A stretch of 59,456 nt of DNA from Peptococcaceae bacterium (GCA_009783315.1 WRHI01000004.1:1-59456); one strand, 5' to 3'. Positions 40,833 to 49,839 are shown, counted from the first letter of the stretch. Notes: generated by a model from the sequence alone, not told the origin. Numbers and translations: made by a program.

Positions 40833-41606
40833 ATGATGCGAAAAAAAAGCTTTATCCACATCAGCGGTTTTCGAACCGGCTCTTTTGTTTCTGGCGGAAT
40901 GCAAAGGATCTTTTTAAGCCTTGCTGTTTTTTGCATGATTCTGGCTGGCGCGACCCTTCTGGGACAGGGCGGTCAGTCGGTAGATAGGAGCAGCAGCGCT
41001 AACGACGATATCATGGTCTGGAACGGGAATCTTGCCGGTAAAACCGTTGTTATCGACCCTGGACACGGTGGGATTGATCCGGGCGCTATCGGCGTAACGG
41101 GGGTCAAAGAAAAAGATGTTAATCTGGCTGTAGCCTTGAAAGTTAAAGAGTTCCTGCTGCAATCCGGTGTGGACATTGTCATGATTCGTGAGGATGACCG
41201 GGATTATGGCACGTCCACAGGTGCATCGAAGAATAAATCTGAGGATTTGGCCTATCGCACCAAGGTGGTGGAGGAATCTGACGCCGACATCACGTTGAGC
41301 ATTCACGGCAACAGTTTTTCCGATCGCAAACAACAAGGGGCTCAGGTTTTTCATTATAAAGGATCCAAGGATGGGGCGGTGCTGGCCAAAGAACTGCAGG
41401 AACGCCTGAACAAGGTAACGGGACACCCGCGCATCATCAGGTCCGACACATTCTATATGCTCAGAAATACCCGAGGAATCGCCTTAACTGTTGAGATAGG
41501 TTTTCTCAGCAACCCAGAAGAAGAGAAGAGATTGGTGGATACCGAGTATCAAAGCAAAATCGCGTTGGCGATCGCCTTGGGCGTGGCAAATTATCTCGAA
41601 AAATGA
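40833..41606 (+). CDS. cwlD: N-acetylmuramoyl-L-alanine amidase CwlD
   Basis: A 257-residue amidase_3 enzyme. It has an N-terminal signal-anchor (IFLSLAVFCMILAGATLLG), then the zinc site VVIDPGHGGIDPGA with its His, the Glu after it, SIHGNSFSD, and the catalytic Glu in TVEIGFLSNPEEEKRL. CwlD trims muramyl side chains to allow muramic-lactam formation in the spore cortex, so it suggests an endospore former. The ATG at 40833 follows GGGAGG at good spacing, better than ATG 40806. Its expected sigma-G or sigma-E promoter was not identified. Confidence 0.9.
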   Translation: MMRKKSFIHISGFRTGSFVSGGMQRIFLSLAVFCMILAGATLLGQGGQSVDRSSSANDDIMVWNGNLAGKTVVIDPGHGGIDPGAIGVTGVKEKDVNLAVALKVKEFLLQSGVDIVMIREDDRDYGTSTGASKNKSEDLAYRTKVVEESDADITLSIHGNSFSDRKQQGAQVFHYKGSKDGAVLAKELQERLNKVTGHPRIIRSDTFYMLRNTRGIALTVEIGFLSNPEEEKRLVDTEYQSKIALAIALGVANYLEK

Positions 41607-41877
41607 ATAAACTTGTTGAAGATATAAGACGTAAGTCCTATTCAGGAATATTTGTGATTTTACAGCTTTCAGAGCAGGAACATTATTAAAAATATAGAAT
41701 TATTCTACTAATCAACGTATTTGCTAGGAGCAACGTCATGCTGCGGTGCAAGAGACAGACGACACTGCGATAACTGAGAACCAATGATAGACGGTTCTTC
41801 GGTTATCCCCAACTTGAGCGAAAGTTGGAGAAGCGAAAAAGCAAAACGAGGAACTACATCAAACAGGAGGGAGTCAA

Positions 41878-42315
41878 GTGGATTTGCTACCGGCTATTCT
41901 TCTTTTGGTTATGGGCGCAGGGCTTCTAGTTCTGGGGTTCGTTTTTAACAGGGATGAGGAAGCGACGCCTTCACTTAACAACATGGCGGCGCTGCGCAAG
42001 GAGATCAGCGCGCTGCGGGACGAAGTGCGGCGTAACGACGCCAAAAATGATCTGGTTCAACGTGAAATCCTTCTGGTCCGCTCTGTGATGCCTGATCTGG
42101 ACGAGTCTCGTCCCAAAACGCTTTTGTCGGCTGAAGACAATGTCAAGGGGCTTTTTGAACCGCGTTTTGGCGACGCGGCGGCGACTCGGGCGGAACGGAA
42201 CAAGGAAATTGTCTCTATGGCGCAGAATGGGTTTTCCAACTCAGATATCGCTGAGGAATTGGCGATGAGCAACGATACTGTTTCCATGATCGTCAACGAA
42301 TATAAGAGAGCATAA
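41878..42315 (+). CDS. Membrane-anchored coiled-coil protein with a C-terminal HTH (DUF6115-like)
   Basis: A 145-residue protein. A membrane helix (residues 4-23, LPAILLLVMGAGLLVLGFVF) is followed by a predicted coiled coil (about 36-60), a linker and a C-terminal helix-turn-helix-like segment (EIVSMAQNGFSNSDIAEELAMSNDTVSMIVNEY). The layout recalls SwrB/YlxL-type and DUF6115 proteins of Bacillota. The function is unknown. Translation starts at a GTG after GGAGGGAGT. It is 4 bp upstream of the next gene, so the two are likely co-translated. The 271-bp gap before it has two small hairpins (41777-41798; 41809-41828) and no gene. Confidence 0.75.
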   Translation: MDLLPAILLLVMGAGLLVLGFVFNRDEEATPSLNNMAALRKEISALRDEVRRNDAKNDLVQREILLVRSVMPDLDESRPKTLLSAEDNVKGLFEPRFGDAAATRAERNKEIVSMAQNGFSNSDIAEELAMSNDTVSMIVNEYKRA

Positions 42316-42319
42316 GGCC

Positions 42320-42820
42320 ATGAGAAAGAAAATCGGACCCTTTATTTCCGGCATGGGAACCGGATTGTGCTTGGCAGCCGTCATTTTGGCGCTGTGGGGG
42401 CTGTTTGGGCCGGATCAGGGCGACGTCCAGGCTGGTGGTTTGAATCAAGATATTCTGTTGGCTGCGTCAGAGGCGGATGAGGTTGCGGCTGCTTCGATTG
42501 ATTTATCGGACGCGGCAGACTTGGCAGCCTTGGAAAGTCATCAGCCGGGAGATGCTCAGGCAGTGGGGCATCAAGAGGCAGCCGCCTCGGCTCAAGTGCC
42601 TGGCAGCCCTAAAACTATTAATATCAGCCCAGGAATGTCGGCAAGACAGATTGCCGCTCTTCTGGAGCAGGAAGGCGTTATTGACAGCGCCGCTCAATTT
42701 CATGATCTTGTCGTCGAACAGAAAAAGACCCAAAAATTTATTGCCGGCAAATTTTATGTTCGTTGCGGCGCGCCATATGAGGAATTAATCACTGTTCTGA
42801 CGTCACGTCCCAACACCTGA
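42320..42820 (+). CDS. MltG/YceG-like membrane-anchored protein
   Basis: A 166-residue protein with one N-terminal membrane helix (about residues 9-28), a low-complexity Ala/Gln/Asp-rich linker, and a C-terminal domain (INISPGMSARQIAALLEQEGVIDSAAQFHDLV). That domain resembles the N-terminal LysM-like part of the endolytic transglycosylase MltG. The catalytic MltG domain is absent, so it is probably a cell-wall-binding protein. It is coupled to the upstream DUF6115-like gene. Confidence 0.7.
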   Translation: MRKKIGPFISGMGTGLCLAAVILALWGLFGPDQGDVQAGGLNQDILLAASEADEVAAASIDLSDAADLAALESHQPGDAQAVGHQEAAASAQVPGSPKTINISPGMSARQIAALLEQEGVIDSAAQFHDLVVEQKKTQKFIAGKFYVRCGAPYEELITVLTSRPNT

Positions 42821-42970
42821 TCGTAAAAGTGTAGCGTTGTTGTTGAAGACCCTAGTTGTTTCTGTCATATCACCCCATTTTAATCGGAAAGCTGCGTTGC
42901 GGGCTGACCGATTTTTTATGAGCTTGCTTGACTACGGCCCGACGACTCTTCAAGATAACCTTCAAGGGAC

Positions 42971-43000
42971 TTGCATTATTGAGCGGATTCGTCGTATAAT
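42971..43000 (+). promoter_or_regulatory. Upstream promoter of the arg operon (P1)
   Basis: TTGCAT (42971-42976) and a perfect TATAAT (42995-43000) with an 18-bp spacer. It lies directly before the ARG box. Confidence 0.55.
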
Positions 43001-43003
43001 GGA

Positions 43004-43021
43004 TATGAATAAAAATACAGT
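43004..43021 (+). promoter_or_regulatory. ARG box (ArgR operator)
   Basis: TATGAATAAAAATACAGT agrees with the ArgR/AhrC consensus TNTGAATWWWWATTCANA at nearly all defined positions. It lies between the two promoters of the arg operon, where bound ArgR with arginine would block both. The regulator gene is not in the window. Confidence 0.65.
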
Positions 43022-43040
43022 ATTTATTGGATGATATACA

Positions 43041-43069
43041 TTGACATCATGCGAATAATTGGTTATGAT
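43041..43069 (+). promoter_or_regulatory. Downstream promoter of the arg operon (P2)
   Basis: TTGACA (43041-43046) and TATGAT (43064-43069) are spaced by 17 bp. The transcript start would be near 43076, 27 bases before the argC ATG. Confidence 0.65.
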
Positions 43070-43102
43070 GTGAGAGTTTGATAAATACAATTGGAGAAAG
43101 CG

Positions 43103-44215
43103 ATGAATAAAAATGTTGCTATTCAAGTAGGGATCCTTGGTGCGAGCGGATATACCGGCCGGGAGCTTACGCGTATTCTCAGCAAGCATCCGCAAGCGGA
43201 TATTGTTTATTTGGGCACTTCGAGCGCTCAGGGACAAAAGTATTATTCGGCTTATCCAGAATTGTTCGGTTATCCAGTTGGGGAATTGACTATGGAAGAC
43301 GAGAGTTGTGTTCCTAAGGTTGATGTTCTGTTCTGCGCAGTACCCCACGGAATTATGGCGGAACGAGCAGCGGATTTGTTGGCGCGAGGTATTAAGGTGA
43401 TTGATTTGGGGGCTGATTTTCGTTTGAAGGATCCCGCGGCCTATCGGTTCTGGTACGGTGATAGCGAAAAAACGGGCCAAGTTAGTCAAACCGGCGTAAC
43501 TGGCCTACCTGACAACGATTTGGATCATCCGGATCAAGAGAACCTGTCCCAGGCGGTTTACGGTTTGACGGAAATCTACCAGAAGAACGTTGCCACAGGG
43601 CGCCTTATCGCCAATCCCGGTTGTTATCCGACGGCGACGTTGCTGCCTCTGATACCTTTGCTGCAGGAGGATCTTATTGAATATGATCCTATCGTTATTG
43701 ACGCTAAATCGGGTGTTTCGGGAGCCGGACGCGCCGCGTCGGCGCGAACGCACTTTTGTCAGGTGGAAAGTAATTTTCAGGTGTATGGCGTTGAGGGTCA
43801 CCGTCATCTGCCGGAGATTGAGCAGGAACTGTCGGTGGCCGCCGGGGAGCCGGTTACTGTGTCTTTTACGCCCCATCTTGTGCCTATGGCGCGTGGTATG
43901 ATGGCGACGATTTATGTTCGGACACGGACGGACGTGTGTGAGGCCGATCTTCGTCGCTGTTGGTCGAACGCTTATGCTGAAGCTGCCTTTGTCAAGGTTT
44001 TGCCGTCAGGGTTGTGGCCGATGAGTAAGCACGCTCTAGGCAGCAATAATCTGTTTATGCAAGTTCGGGTGGATGAGCGGACGCGCACGGCTGTTGTCGT
44101 CTCTGTTTTGGATAATTTGGTTAAAGGGGCTTCCGGGCAGGCTGTGCAGAATATGAACGTTATGTTCGGCTGGCCGGAGGAGCAAGGACTGGAGTTCTTG
44201 AGTCTTTGGCCGTAA
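43103..44215 (+). CDS. argC: N-acetyl-gamma-glutamyl-phosphate reductase
   Basis: The 370-residue NADPH enzyme makes N-acetylglutamate semialdehyde, the third step of arginine synthesis. It has the nucleotide-binding GILGASGYTGRELTRIL, the catalytic Cys in IANPGCYPTATLLPL, and HRHLPEIEQEL. The ATG at 43103 follows GGAGAAAG. The in-frame TTG at 43091 is inside that site. It is the first gene of argC-argJ-argB-argD, under two promoters and an ARG box. Confidence 0.95.
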   Translation: MNKNVAIQVGILGASGYTGRELTRILSKHPQADIVYLGTSSAQGQKYYSAYPELFGYPVGELTMEDESCVPKVDVLFCAVPHGIMAERAADLLARGIKVIDLGADFRLKDPAAYRFWYGDSEKTGQVSQTGVTGLPDNDLDHPDQENLSQAVYGLTEIYQKNVATGRLIANPGCYPTATLLPLIPLLQEDLIEYDPIVIDAKSGVSGAGRAASARTHFCQVESNFQVYGVEGHRHLPEIEQELSVAAGEPVTVSFTPHLVPMARGMMATIYVRTRTDVCEADLRRCWSNAYAEAAFVKVLPSGLWPMSKHALGSNNLFMQVRVDERTRTAVVVSVLDNLVKGASGQAVQNMNVMFGWPEEQGLEFLSLWP

Positions 44216-44334
44216 ATACTTGGTATGGGGCCGCTCTTTTTGGTCACTGGGTCTGTGCCTGCATAGTATCCAGGTTTTGCTGAAATTGTGTTCTGGCCAT
44301 GCTGCAGTCAGTGTAAAGGGGTGGAGAAAAGGAT

Positions 44335-45705
44335 ATGAATGTTTCAGCTGGTGATAAAGTGAATTGGCATGTTTTGCGGGATGGGAAAGGTATTGCGGAA
44401 CCCCAGGGTTTTTTTGCCGCTGGTGTGCAGGCTCATGTTAAGTATCCCGGCAAATATGATGTGGCTTTGGTTTATTCGCAATGCCCGGCAGCGGCGGCGG
44501 CGGTCTATACAAGCAATTTGGTGCAGGCGCATCCTTTGGCGCTGAACAGGCGGCATTTGGCCGACGGGCGGGCTCAGGCTCTTGTGGTGAATAGCGGCAA
44601 CGCCAACGCTTGTTTAGGGCAGCAAGGTGATGAGGCGGCTTGGGCTATGGCGGAGGAGACGGCTCAAGCCTTGGGATTGGCGCCTACGGATGTGGTGGTG
44701 GCGTCTACCGGTGTGATTGGGCAGAGGTTTCCTACGGAGCGTGTGCGGGCTGGAATACGGCAGGCTGCTGAGGAGATAGGGGCTTGCCGGAAAATGGGCG
44801 TTCAGGAGCCGGCGGATCGGGCGCTGTCCGAGCAGCTGGCGGAGGGAGCTCATTTGGCTTCTTTGGCCATTATGACGACGGATTTGGTTCAGAAGCAGGC
44901 GGCCTATGAATTGAAGCTGAGGGGAGGAACCGTTCGTTTAGGCATTATGGCCAAAGGGTCGGGGATGATTCATCCCCAGATGGGCACAATGCTGGCTTTT
45001 GTGACCACAGATGCTTGTGTAGAGGCGGGGCGGTTGCAGGATCTTTTGCGTGAGGCTGTGGATGAGAGTTTTAACATGATAACGATTGATGGCGATACGA
45101 GTACCAACGATATGGTGGTGGCTTTGGCTAACGGCTGTTCCGGTGTTGAGTTGGCGGATGAGGATTGGGCAGCCTTTTGCGATCTTTTTCGGGAAGCTTG
45201 CCGGCAAATGGCGCGGGCTATCGCGAGTGACGGGGAGGGGGCTTCCAAGCTCCTGACCGTGCAGGTGACGGGCGCCTCCAGCAAGGAGCAGGCTCGTCGG
45301 GTGGCTCGCGCGGTTTGCGGGTCCAATCTGGTCAAGTGCGCCATGTATGGCCGTGACGCCAATTGGGGCCGGATTATTTGTGCCGCCGGTTATGCCGGGG
45401 TTGAGATTGATCCGGGGAAAGTGTCTATTTTCTTGAATGGGCTACCGGTGGCGGCGGCGGGCCAAGAAGTGCCTTTTGATGAGAGGGAGGCGTCTCAGCG
45501 GCTTAGCGGGGACAGCGTGACGGTTCACATTGATTTATCCGGCGACAGGGGGGGCGAGATGGTGGATGCGGGAAGTGAATTGGTGGTAGGAAATGGGATG
45601 TTGGGTGTAGGGAATAGGACGTTGGGCAGTGGTTTTTCGGCGACCGCTTGGGGTTGCGATTTGACCCATAAGTATATTGACATTAATGCGGATTATCGGA
45701 GCTGA
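44335..45705 (+). CDS. argJ: Bifunctional ornithine acetyltransferase / N-acetylglutamate synthase
   Basis: ArgJ recycles the acetyl group from N-acetylornithine to glutamate and can start the pathway from acetyl-CoA. The self-cleavage site is in KGSGMIHPQMGTMLAF, where the Thr becomes the nucleophile of the beta chain; the residue before it is Gly, not the common Ala. At 456 residues it is longer than the usual 405 or so. Residues about 405-432 form an insertion before SATAWGCDLTHKYI, containing a 21-bp tandem duplication (45586-45627). The frame is kept. It is the second gene of the arg operon. Confidence 0.95.
   Translation: MNVSAGDKVNWHVLRDGKGIAEPQGFFAAGVQAHVKYPGKYDVALVYSQCPAAAAAVYTSNLVQAHPLALNRRHLADGRAQALVVNSGNANACLGQQGDEAAWAMAEETAQALGLAPTDVVVASTGVIGQRFPTERVRAGIRQAAEEIGACRKMGVQEPADRALSEQLAEGAHLASLAIMTTDLVQKQAAYELKLRGGTVRLGIMAKGSGMIHPQMGTMLAFVTTDACVEAGRLQDLLREAVDESFNMITIDGDTSTNDMVVALANGCSGVELADEDWAAFCDLFREACRQMARAIASDGEGASKLLTVQVTGASSKEQARRVARAVCGSNLVKCAMYGRDANWGRIICAAGYAGVEIDPGKVSIFLNGLPVAAAGQEVPFDEREASQRLSGDSVTVHIDLSGDRGGEMVDAGSELVVGNGMLGVGNRTLGSGFSATAWGCDLTHKYIDINADYRS
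45586..45627 (+). repeat. 21-bp tandem duplication inside argJ
   Basis: The units at 45586-45606 and 45607-45627 match at 17 of 21 positions and encode VGNGMLG and VGNRTLG. They lie in an insertion near the C-terminus of ArgJ. Confidence 0.8.
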
Positions 45706-45735
45706 TAGTTTCAGCGGAGAGGTTGGTTGGGTTGT

Positions 45736-46629
45736 ATGAGTGTAAGTTATTTGGAGCGGGCGCAGGTTCTGGTTGAGGCTCTGCCTTATATTCAACGGTT
45801 TGCCGGGCATACGGTTGTGATTAAGTACGGCGGTCATGCTATGGTGGATGACGCGCTGAAGGAGAATGTGTTGCTGGATATCCTGCTGCTGCATTCTGTA
45901 GGGATGCGGCCTGTTGTGGTCCATGGGGGCGGGCCGGAGATTAATCGTATGCTGGGACGCGTTGGCAAGAAGAGCACTTTTGTGCAGGGGCTGCGGGTGA
46001 CCGATGAGGAGACAATGGAAATCGCGGCTATGGTGCTGGTGGGCAAGTTGAATACTCAGATCGTGGGACATCTGAATCGTTTGGGTGGTCGGGCTGTGGG
46101 GCTGAATGGTCAGGACGCCAGGCTTTTTCTGGCGGAGAAGAAGCCGATGACCCTGGTTAATCTTGAGGGGTATGAGGAAGATGTGGATTTGGGGTATGTT
46201 GGTCAGATTACGAAGATGTCGCCGGAGATTGTGGTGTCTTTGCTTGATCAAGGGTTTATTCCGGTCATTTCGCCTTTGGCGGGCGGCGAGGACGGGCTGC
46301 CCTATAATGTTAACGCGGATATGGCGGCGGGTATGCTGGCTGGGGCGCTGCAGGCCGATAAATTGTTTTTGCTGACGGACGTGCCGGGGATCATGCGGGA
46401 TGTTCACGATCCAGCCTCGGTGGTTTCGGAACTACGGGTGCAGGATGTGGAAAAACTTATGGCTGACGGCGTGATTCAAGGCGGGATGATGCCAAAGGCG
46501 GAGTGCGCTTTGCTGGCGCTGGGTCAGGGGGTGCCCAGTGTTCATATTGTTGATGGGCGCGAACCCCATACTTTGTTGCTGGAGATTTTTAGCGATGTTG
46601 GCGTGGGCACGATGATATTTGGCCATTGA
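45736..46629 (+). CDS. argB: Acetylglutamate kinase
   Basis: The 297-residue kinase phosphorylates N-acetylglutamate. It has VIKYGGHAM, the glycine-rich [12 protein letters not shown] and the ATP-binding Lys region near the C-terminus. The N-terminal helix [14 protein letters not shown] is the feature of hexameric, arginine-inhibited forms, which suits an ArgJ-based cyclic pathway, so feedback control is likely (inference). The start is uncertain: ATG 45736 is 13 bases from GGAGAGG (45716-45722), while the in-frame TTG at 45727 is only 4 bases away. Confidence 0.94.
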   Translation: MSVSYLERAQVLVEALPYIQRFAGHTVVIKYGGHAMVDDALKENVLLDILLLHSVGMRPVVVHGGGPEINRMLGRVGKKSTFVQGLRVTDEETMEIAAMVLVGKLNTQIVGHLNRLGGRAVGLNGQDARLFLAEKKPMTLVNLEGYEEDVDLGYVGQITKMSPEIVVSLLDQGFIPVISPLAGGEDGLPYNVNADMAAGMLAGALQADKLFLLTDVPGIMRDVHDPASVVSELRVQDVEKLMADGVIQGGMMPKAECALLALGQGVPSVHIVDGREPHTLLLEIFSDVGVGTMIFGH

Positions 46630-46679
46630 CAACAGCACCAATGGACAATAGCAATCACTTTTGGGAGGGTGGATATGAG

Positions 46680-47873
46680 ATGAAGACTGAGAATCTGATA
46701 GCGTCGGGCCGGGAGGTTCTGATGAACACATACAACCGGTATCCTTTAGCTCTGGTGAAAGGGGAGGGGACGCGGGTCTGGGATGTGGATGGACGAGCGT
46801 ATCTTGATTTTGTTTCGGGGATTGCTGTGACTTCTCTTGGTCATGGTCATCCGCTGGTTGTTGAAGCAATGAAAGAGCAATTAGGGCGCTTGGTGCATAC
46901 TTCCAATTTGTTTTGGCAGGAGAATCAGATTGCTCTGGCGCGGAAATTGACGTCGTTTTCTTTTGCCGATAAGGTGTTTTTTTGTAACAGCGGCGCTGAG
47001 GCCAATGAGGCGGCTTTTAAATTGGCGCGGAAGTTTGCCAGGGTTCATGGCAAGAGTTCGAAGACTCAGATTATTTCATTGCAGAATTCTTTTCATGGGC
47101 GCACCTTCGCGACTTTGGCGGCAACAGGGCAGTGGGCGTATCAAAAGGATTTTGTGCCTTTGATGCCTGGTTTTTCTTATGTGACTCTTGATGATGGTGA
47201 GGCGCTGCGGGCGGCTGTCAATGAGGAAACAGCCGCTGTTATTCTGGAGCCGATTCAGGGTGAGGGCGGTGTACATCCGGTGAGCGCTGATTTCATGCGG
47301 TTGGCTCGGGCGCTGTGCGATGAACATGAGGCTTTGCTGATTTTTGATGAGGTGCAATGCGGGGTGGGCCGGACAGGACGACTTTTTGCCTATGAGCATG
47401 GGGATGTGATTCCTGATATTATGACGTTGGCGAAGGCTTTGGGCAACGGCGCTCCTATGGGGGCGATGCTGGCAGCGGATAGGGTTGCCGATGCGTTTCA
47501 GCCGGGAGATCATGCTTCGACTTTTGGCGGCAACCCATTGGTGACAGCGGCAGGGTGCGCTGTGCTTGATGTGATGATGGCCCCAGGGTTTTTGGAAGAG
47601 GTTCGGACGAAGGGGGCTTCCCTGAAGCATGCTTTGCAGAAAGTGGCTGATGCGTGCTGGGATGGCGCCCCGGTGAGGGGAATGGGCTTGCTGCTGGGTG
47701 TTACGGTGGGTGAGAAGGCTCCGGGTTTGGTGGCTCAATGCCGGGAAAGGGGATTGTTGATTAATTGTGTGGGCGGGGAGACTTTGCGGTTTTTGCCGCC
47801 TCTGACGGTGAGCCGGGAGGAGATGGATGAGGCGATGGGGATTTTGGGACAATTGGCAATGAACCATGGATAA
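46680..47873 (+). CDS. argD: Acetylornithine aminotransferase
   Basis: The 397-residue PLP enzyme converts N-acetylglutamate semialdehyde to N-acetylornithine and can also serve lysine synthesis. It has FCNSGAEANEAAFKLARK, LIFDEVQCGVGRTG (PLP ring Asp) and the Schiff-base Lys in MTLAKALGNGAPMGAML. The ATG at 46680 follows GGGAGGG. The in-frame start at 46626 has no ribosome binding site. argF, argG and argH do not follow in this window. Confidence 0.95.
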   Translation: MKTENLIASGREVLMNTYNRYPLALVKGEGTRVWDVDGRAYLDFVSGIAVTSLGHGHPLVVEAMKEQLGRLVHTSNLFWQENQIALARKLTSFSFADKVFFCNSGAEANEAAFKLARKFARVHGKSSKTQIISLQNSFHGRTFATLAATGQWAYQKDFVPLMPGFSYVTLDDGEALRAAVNEETAAVILEPIQGEGGVHPVSADFMRLARALCDEHEALLIFDEVQCGVGRTGRLFAYEHGDVIPDIMTLAKALGNGAPMGAMLAADRVADAFQPGDHASTFGGNPLVTAAGCAVLDVMMAPGFLEEVRTKGASLKHALQKVADACWDGAPVRGMGLLLGVTVGEKAPGLVAQCRERGLLINCVGGETLRFLPPLTVSREEMDEAMGILGQLAMNHG

Positions 47874-48006
47874 TGAGGCCATACAGGAGGAAAAAAACGA
47901 GGCCTTGGCAATATCAGTATATATTTATCGCGAATGGAAATCCTATAGAGGAGTTCCATTTTTTGTTTGTTTCTATTGTTCGAATAACAGCGGGAGGCAT
48001 TCACTT

Positions 48007-48402
48007 ATGTTGCGTACTATTGTTGGTGTTATCGGGACTTTGGGCTTGTTTCTAATTATCTTGGCGTTTGTTTTGTTTGAAAACAGTTCCGAGATTAAGA
48101 TTGGCTATAATCAGATCCAGGGCGATAAAGATTGGCAGGCTTCTTTCAGCTATTTCAAGGGGCTTGATGATAAGGAGCTGGCGCTGGCTAAAGGCGAGAA
48201 GGTTGTGCTCATCTATAATATGGAATTGGTGAAGGGTGTTTTAGAGATGAGCGTTAAGGACAGCAAAGGTAATCAGGTGGTCCGGATGACGGGGCCTTCT
48301 GGCGAAATCGCTTTGATGGCTGAAGAAGAGGAGTGCTATTTGATCGAAGTGGTCGGGAAAGAGGCCAAGGGCAGTTATCGTTTAACCTGGGATACGTTAT
48401 AA
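48007..48402 (+). CDS. Hypothetical membrane-anchored protein
   Basis: A 131-residue protein with one N-terminal membrane helix (residues 4-24) and a predicted extracytoplasmic beta-rich domain. I do not recognise it. The ATG at 48007 follows GGGAGG. The in-frame region from 47866 overlaps argD and is not supported. It could be the last gene of the arg transcript, since it is followed by a terminator. Confidence 0.65.
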   Translation: MLRTIVGVIGTLGLFLIILAFVLFENSSEIKIGYNQIQGDKDWQASFSYFKGLDDKELALAKGEKVVLIYNMELVKGVLEMSVKDSKGNQVVRMTGPSGEIALMAEEEECYLIEVVGKEAKGSYRLTWDTL

Positions 48403-48430
48403 CCCCGGTTTGGTCAGCTACTGGTTTATG

Positions 48431-48467
48431 AAAAAGGAGCCGCCCCATGTGCAACAGCTCCTTTTTT
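48431..48467. terminator. Bidirectional intrinsic terminator
   Basis: AAAAAGGAGC (48431-48440) pairs with GCTCCTTTTT (48457-48466). A-run and T-run flank the stem, so it can end both the plus-strand hypothetical gene and the minus-strand VOC-AraC-ABC operon. Confidence 0.85.
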
Positions 48468-48494
48468 GGTGCAGTTATTGAGATCAGGATCAGA

Positions 48495-48950
48495 CTACAA
48501 AAGGCTTTTCACGAATTCCACAGGGAACATGGTGCGCCGGGCGGTTTCCTCAACGCTGAGTCCTTGGGCGAGATAACCTTTGGCGACGCTTTCCATGCTT
48601 TCCGCGACTTCGACGATGTACTTGTCATAGTCATAAAACCGCATAACTCTCTGCCCCCAAGGGTATTCTTTGGCTTCATGAATGAACTCTATCCCCTCGG
48701 TGTTTTTGATTCTGTCCTGCCAGGTATCCAGATCTTCAACCTCGAAATACAGTTGAAAATTGTTGGGCCGGTCCCGCGCCGGCAGAATAGCGCCAACAAG
48801 TTCGGCGTAATTGGATTGCAGGGACAAGCCTCCCGCAAAGGATACATGGACGCCCAAATCCATCAGAACCTTTTGTTCCATGACGGTTTCATAGAAATGT
48901 TTGGCCTTAGCCATATCGGATACGGCGATCAAAGTACCCTGGTAACGCAT
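48495..48950 (-). CDS. VOC family (glyoxalase/bleomycin-resistance fold) protein
   Basis: A 151-residue vicinal-oxygen-chelate protein, starting MRYQGTLIAVSDMAKAKHFYETVM, with the second beta-alpha unit around FQLYFEVEDLDTWQDRI and YPWGQRVMRFYDYDKYIVEV. Members bind metals or sequester drugs. The C-terminal tail (residues 120-151) is helical and extra to the fold. Its substrate is unknown. It is the last gene of a minus-strand operon after an AraC regulator and an ABC exporter, which suggests a role in handling a toxic compound (inference). Confidence 0.8.
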   Translation of the reverse strand: MRYQGTLIAVSDMAKAKHFYETVMEQKVLMDLGVHVSFAGGLSLQSNYAELVGAILPARDRPNNFQLYFEVEDLDTWQDRIKNTEGIEFIHEAKEYPWGQRVMRFYDYDKYIVEVAESMESVAKGYLAQGLSVEETARRTMFPVEFVKSLL

Positions 48951-48993
48951 GTCATCACTCCTTCATATCTATCGTGTTCAATAGTATTGTACA

Positions 48994-49839
48994 TCAGAAT
49001 TTCGCGACCTCACTGTAAAAATCGGACATATTATCCCGGTATTCCTGGGGTGTTACGCCGCAAATGGACTTGAAATCGTGAATAAAGTGAGGCACATCAT
49101 AAAAACCGGTCTCCATAGAAGCCCGGGAAAGGCTGTAATCTCGCCGCCGTAAAAACCGTAAGGCCCTATTGACCCGCACAAGTCGGGAAAAAGACTTCGC
49201 ATTCACCCCAATATATTCCCTAAAGACACGGTTCAAATGCCGTTGGCTGATAAACACGTTCTGAGAGAGTTCTCTTACAGAAACAAGACCGCCGCTGTTG
49301 ACGATCATCTGACTTGCCTCGGAAAACTCAGGGCGGAAAGAGGAAACTCTAAGATGGGCCAAAAACAACCTGTCCATTTCCGCCACAAGTCCATGAAGAT
49401 CCGGCGCAGCTTCCAGCTGGTGCGCCATCAATCTGTGCATCGCGGGATTAATCGTATCAAAGGGAATAACACAATCCGTTAACTCATGCTGAGGCAGGCC
49501 GCTGAAAGCGTAATATCCCCCCGGATGAAACTCCGTGATAAACAGCGTCTGACAAATATTCGCTTCGTCTCCCACGCAGACAGGCTTGGTTGAAGAGCCG
49601 AACAAATTGCAGAAAAAACGGCGGCCATCCCACGCAAGAACCAAAGTGGCGCAGCCGTGGGGGATGACCGTATACCCGTCGGACATTGCGCACTCGGTTG
49701 GGAATGTAATCGTGTAGTTGGATATCCAGGCGCGCAGAGCAGGGTGGGGAAGAAGATAGGCAACGCCTGCCCCTTTGATTATGACCCGGTTTGTTTCATG
49801 AAAGGAGGATATGCCTGTGTTTGCTGTGTTTGATATCAT
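48994..49839 (-). CDS. AraC family transcriptional regulator
   Basis: A 281-residue regulator. The C-terminal third has two helix-turn-helix units: VSVRELSQNVFISQRHLNRVF and the second around SRASMETGFYDVPHFIHDFKSI, ending in GVTPQEYRDN. The N-terminal part is a cupin-like ligand domain (about 1-160) of the type with a C-x-E/P-H pattern. It lies 18 bp after the ABC permease and probably controls the operon. Confidence 0.9.
   Translation of the reverse strand: MISNTANTGISSFHETNRVIIKGAGVAYLLPHPALRAWISNYTITFPTECAMSDGYTVIPHGCATLVLAWDGRRFFCNLFGSSTKPVCVGDEANICQTLFITEFHPGGYYAFSGLPQHELTDCVIPFDTINPAMHRLMAHQLEAAPDLHGLVAEMDRLFLAHLRVSSFRPEFSEASQMIVNSGGLVSVRELSQNVFISQRHLNRVFREYIGVNAKSFSRLVRVNRALRFLRRRDYSLSRASMETGFYDVPHFIHDFKSICGVTPQEYRDNMSDFYSEVAKF

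Noticed and set aside
42821-43102. T-box riboswitch before argC
   Set aside because: No T-box consensus (TGGNACCGCG-like) or terminator is present; an ARG box explains regulation better.
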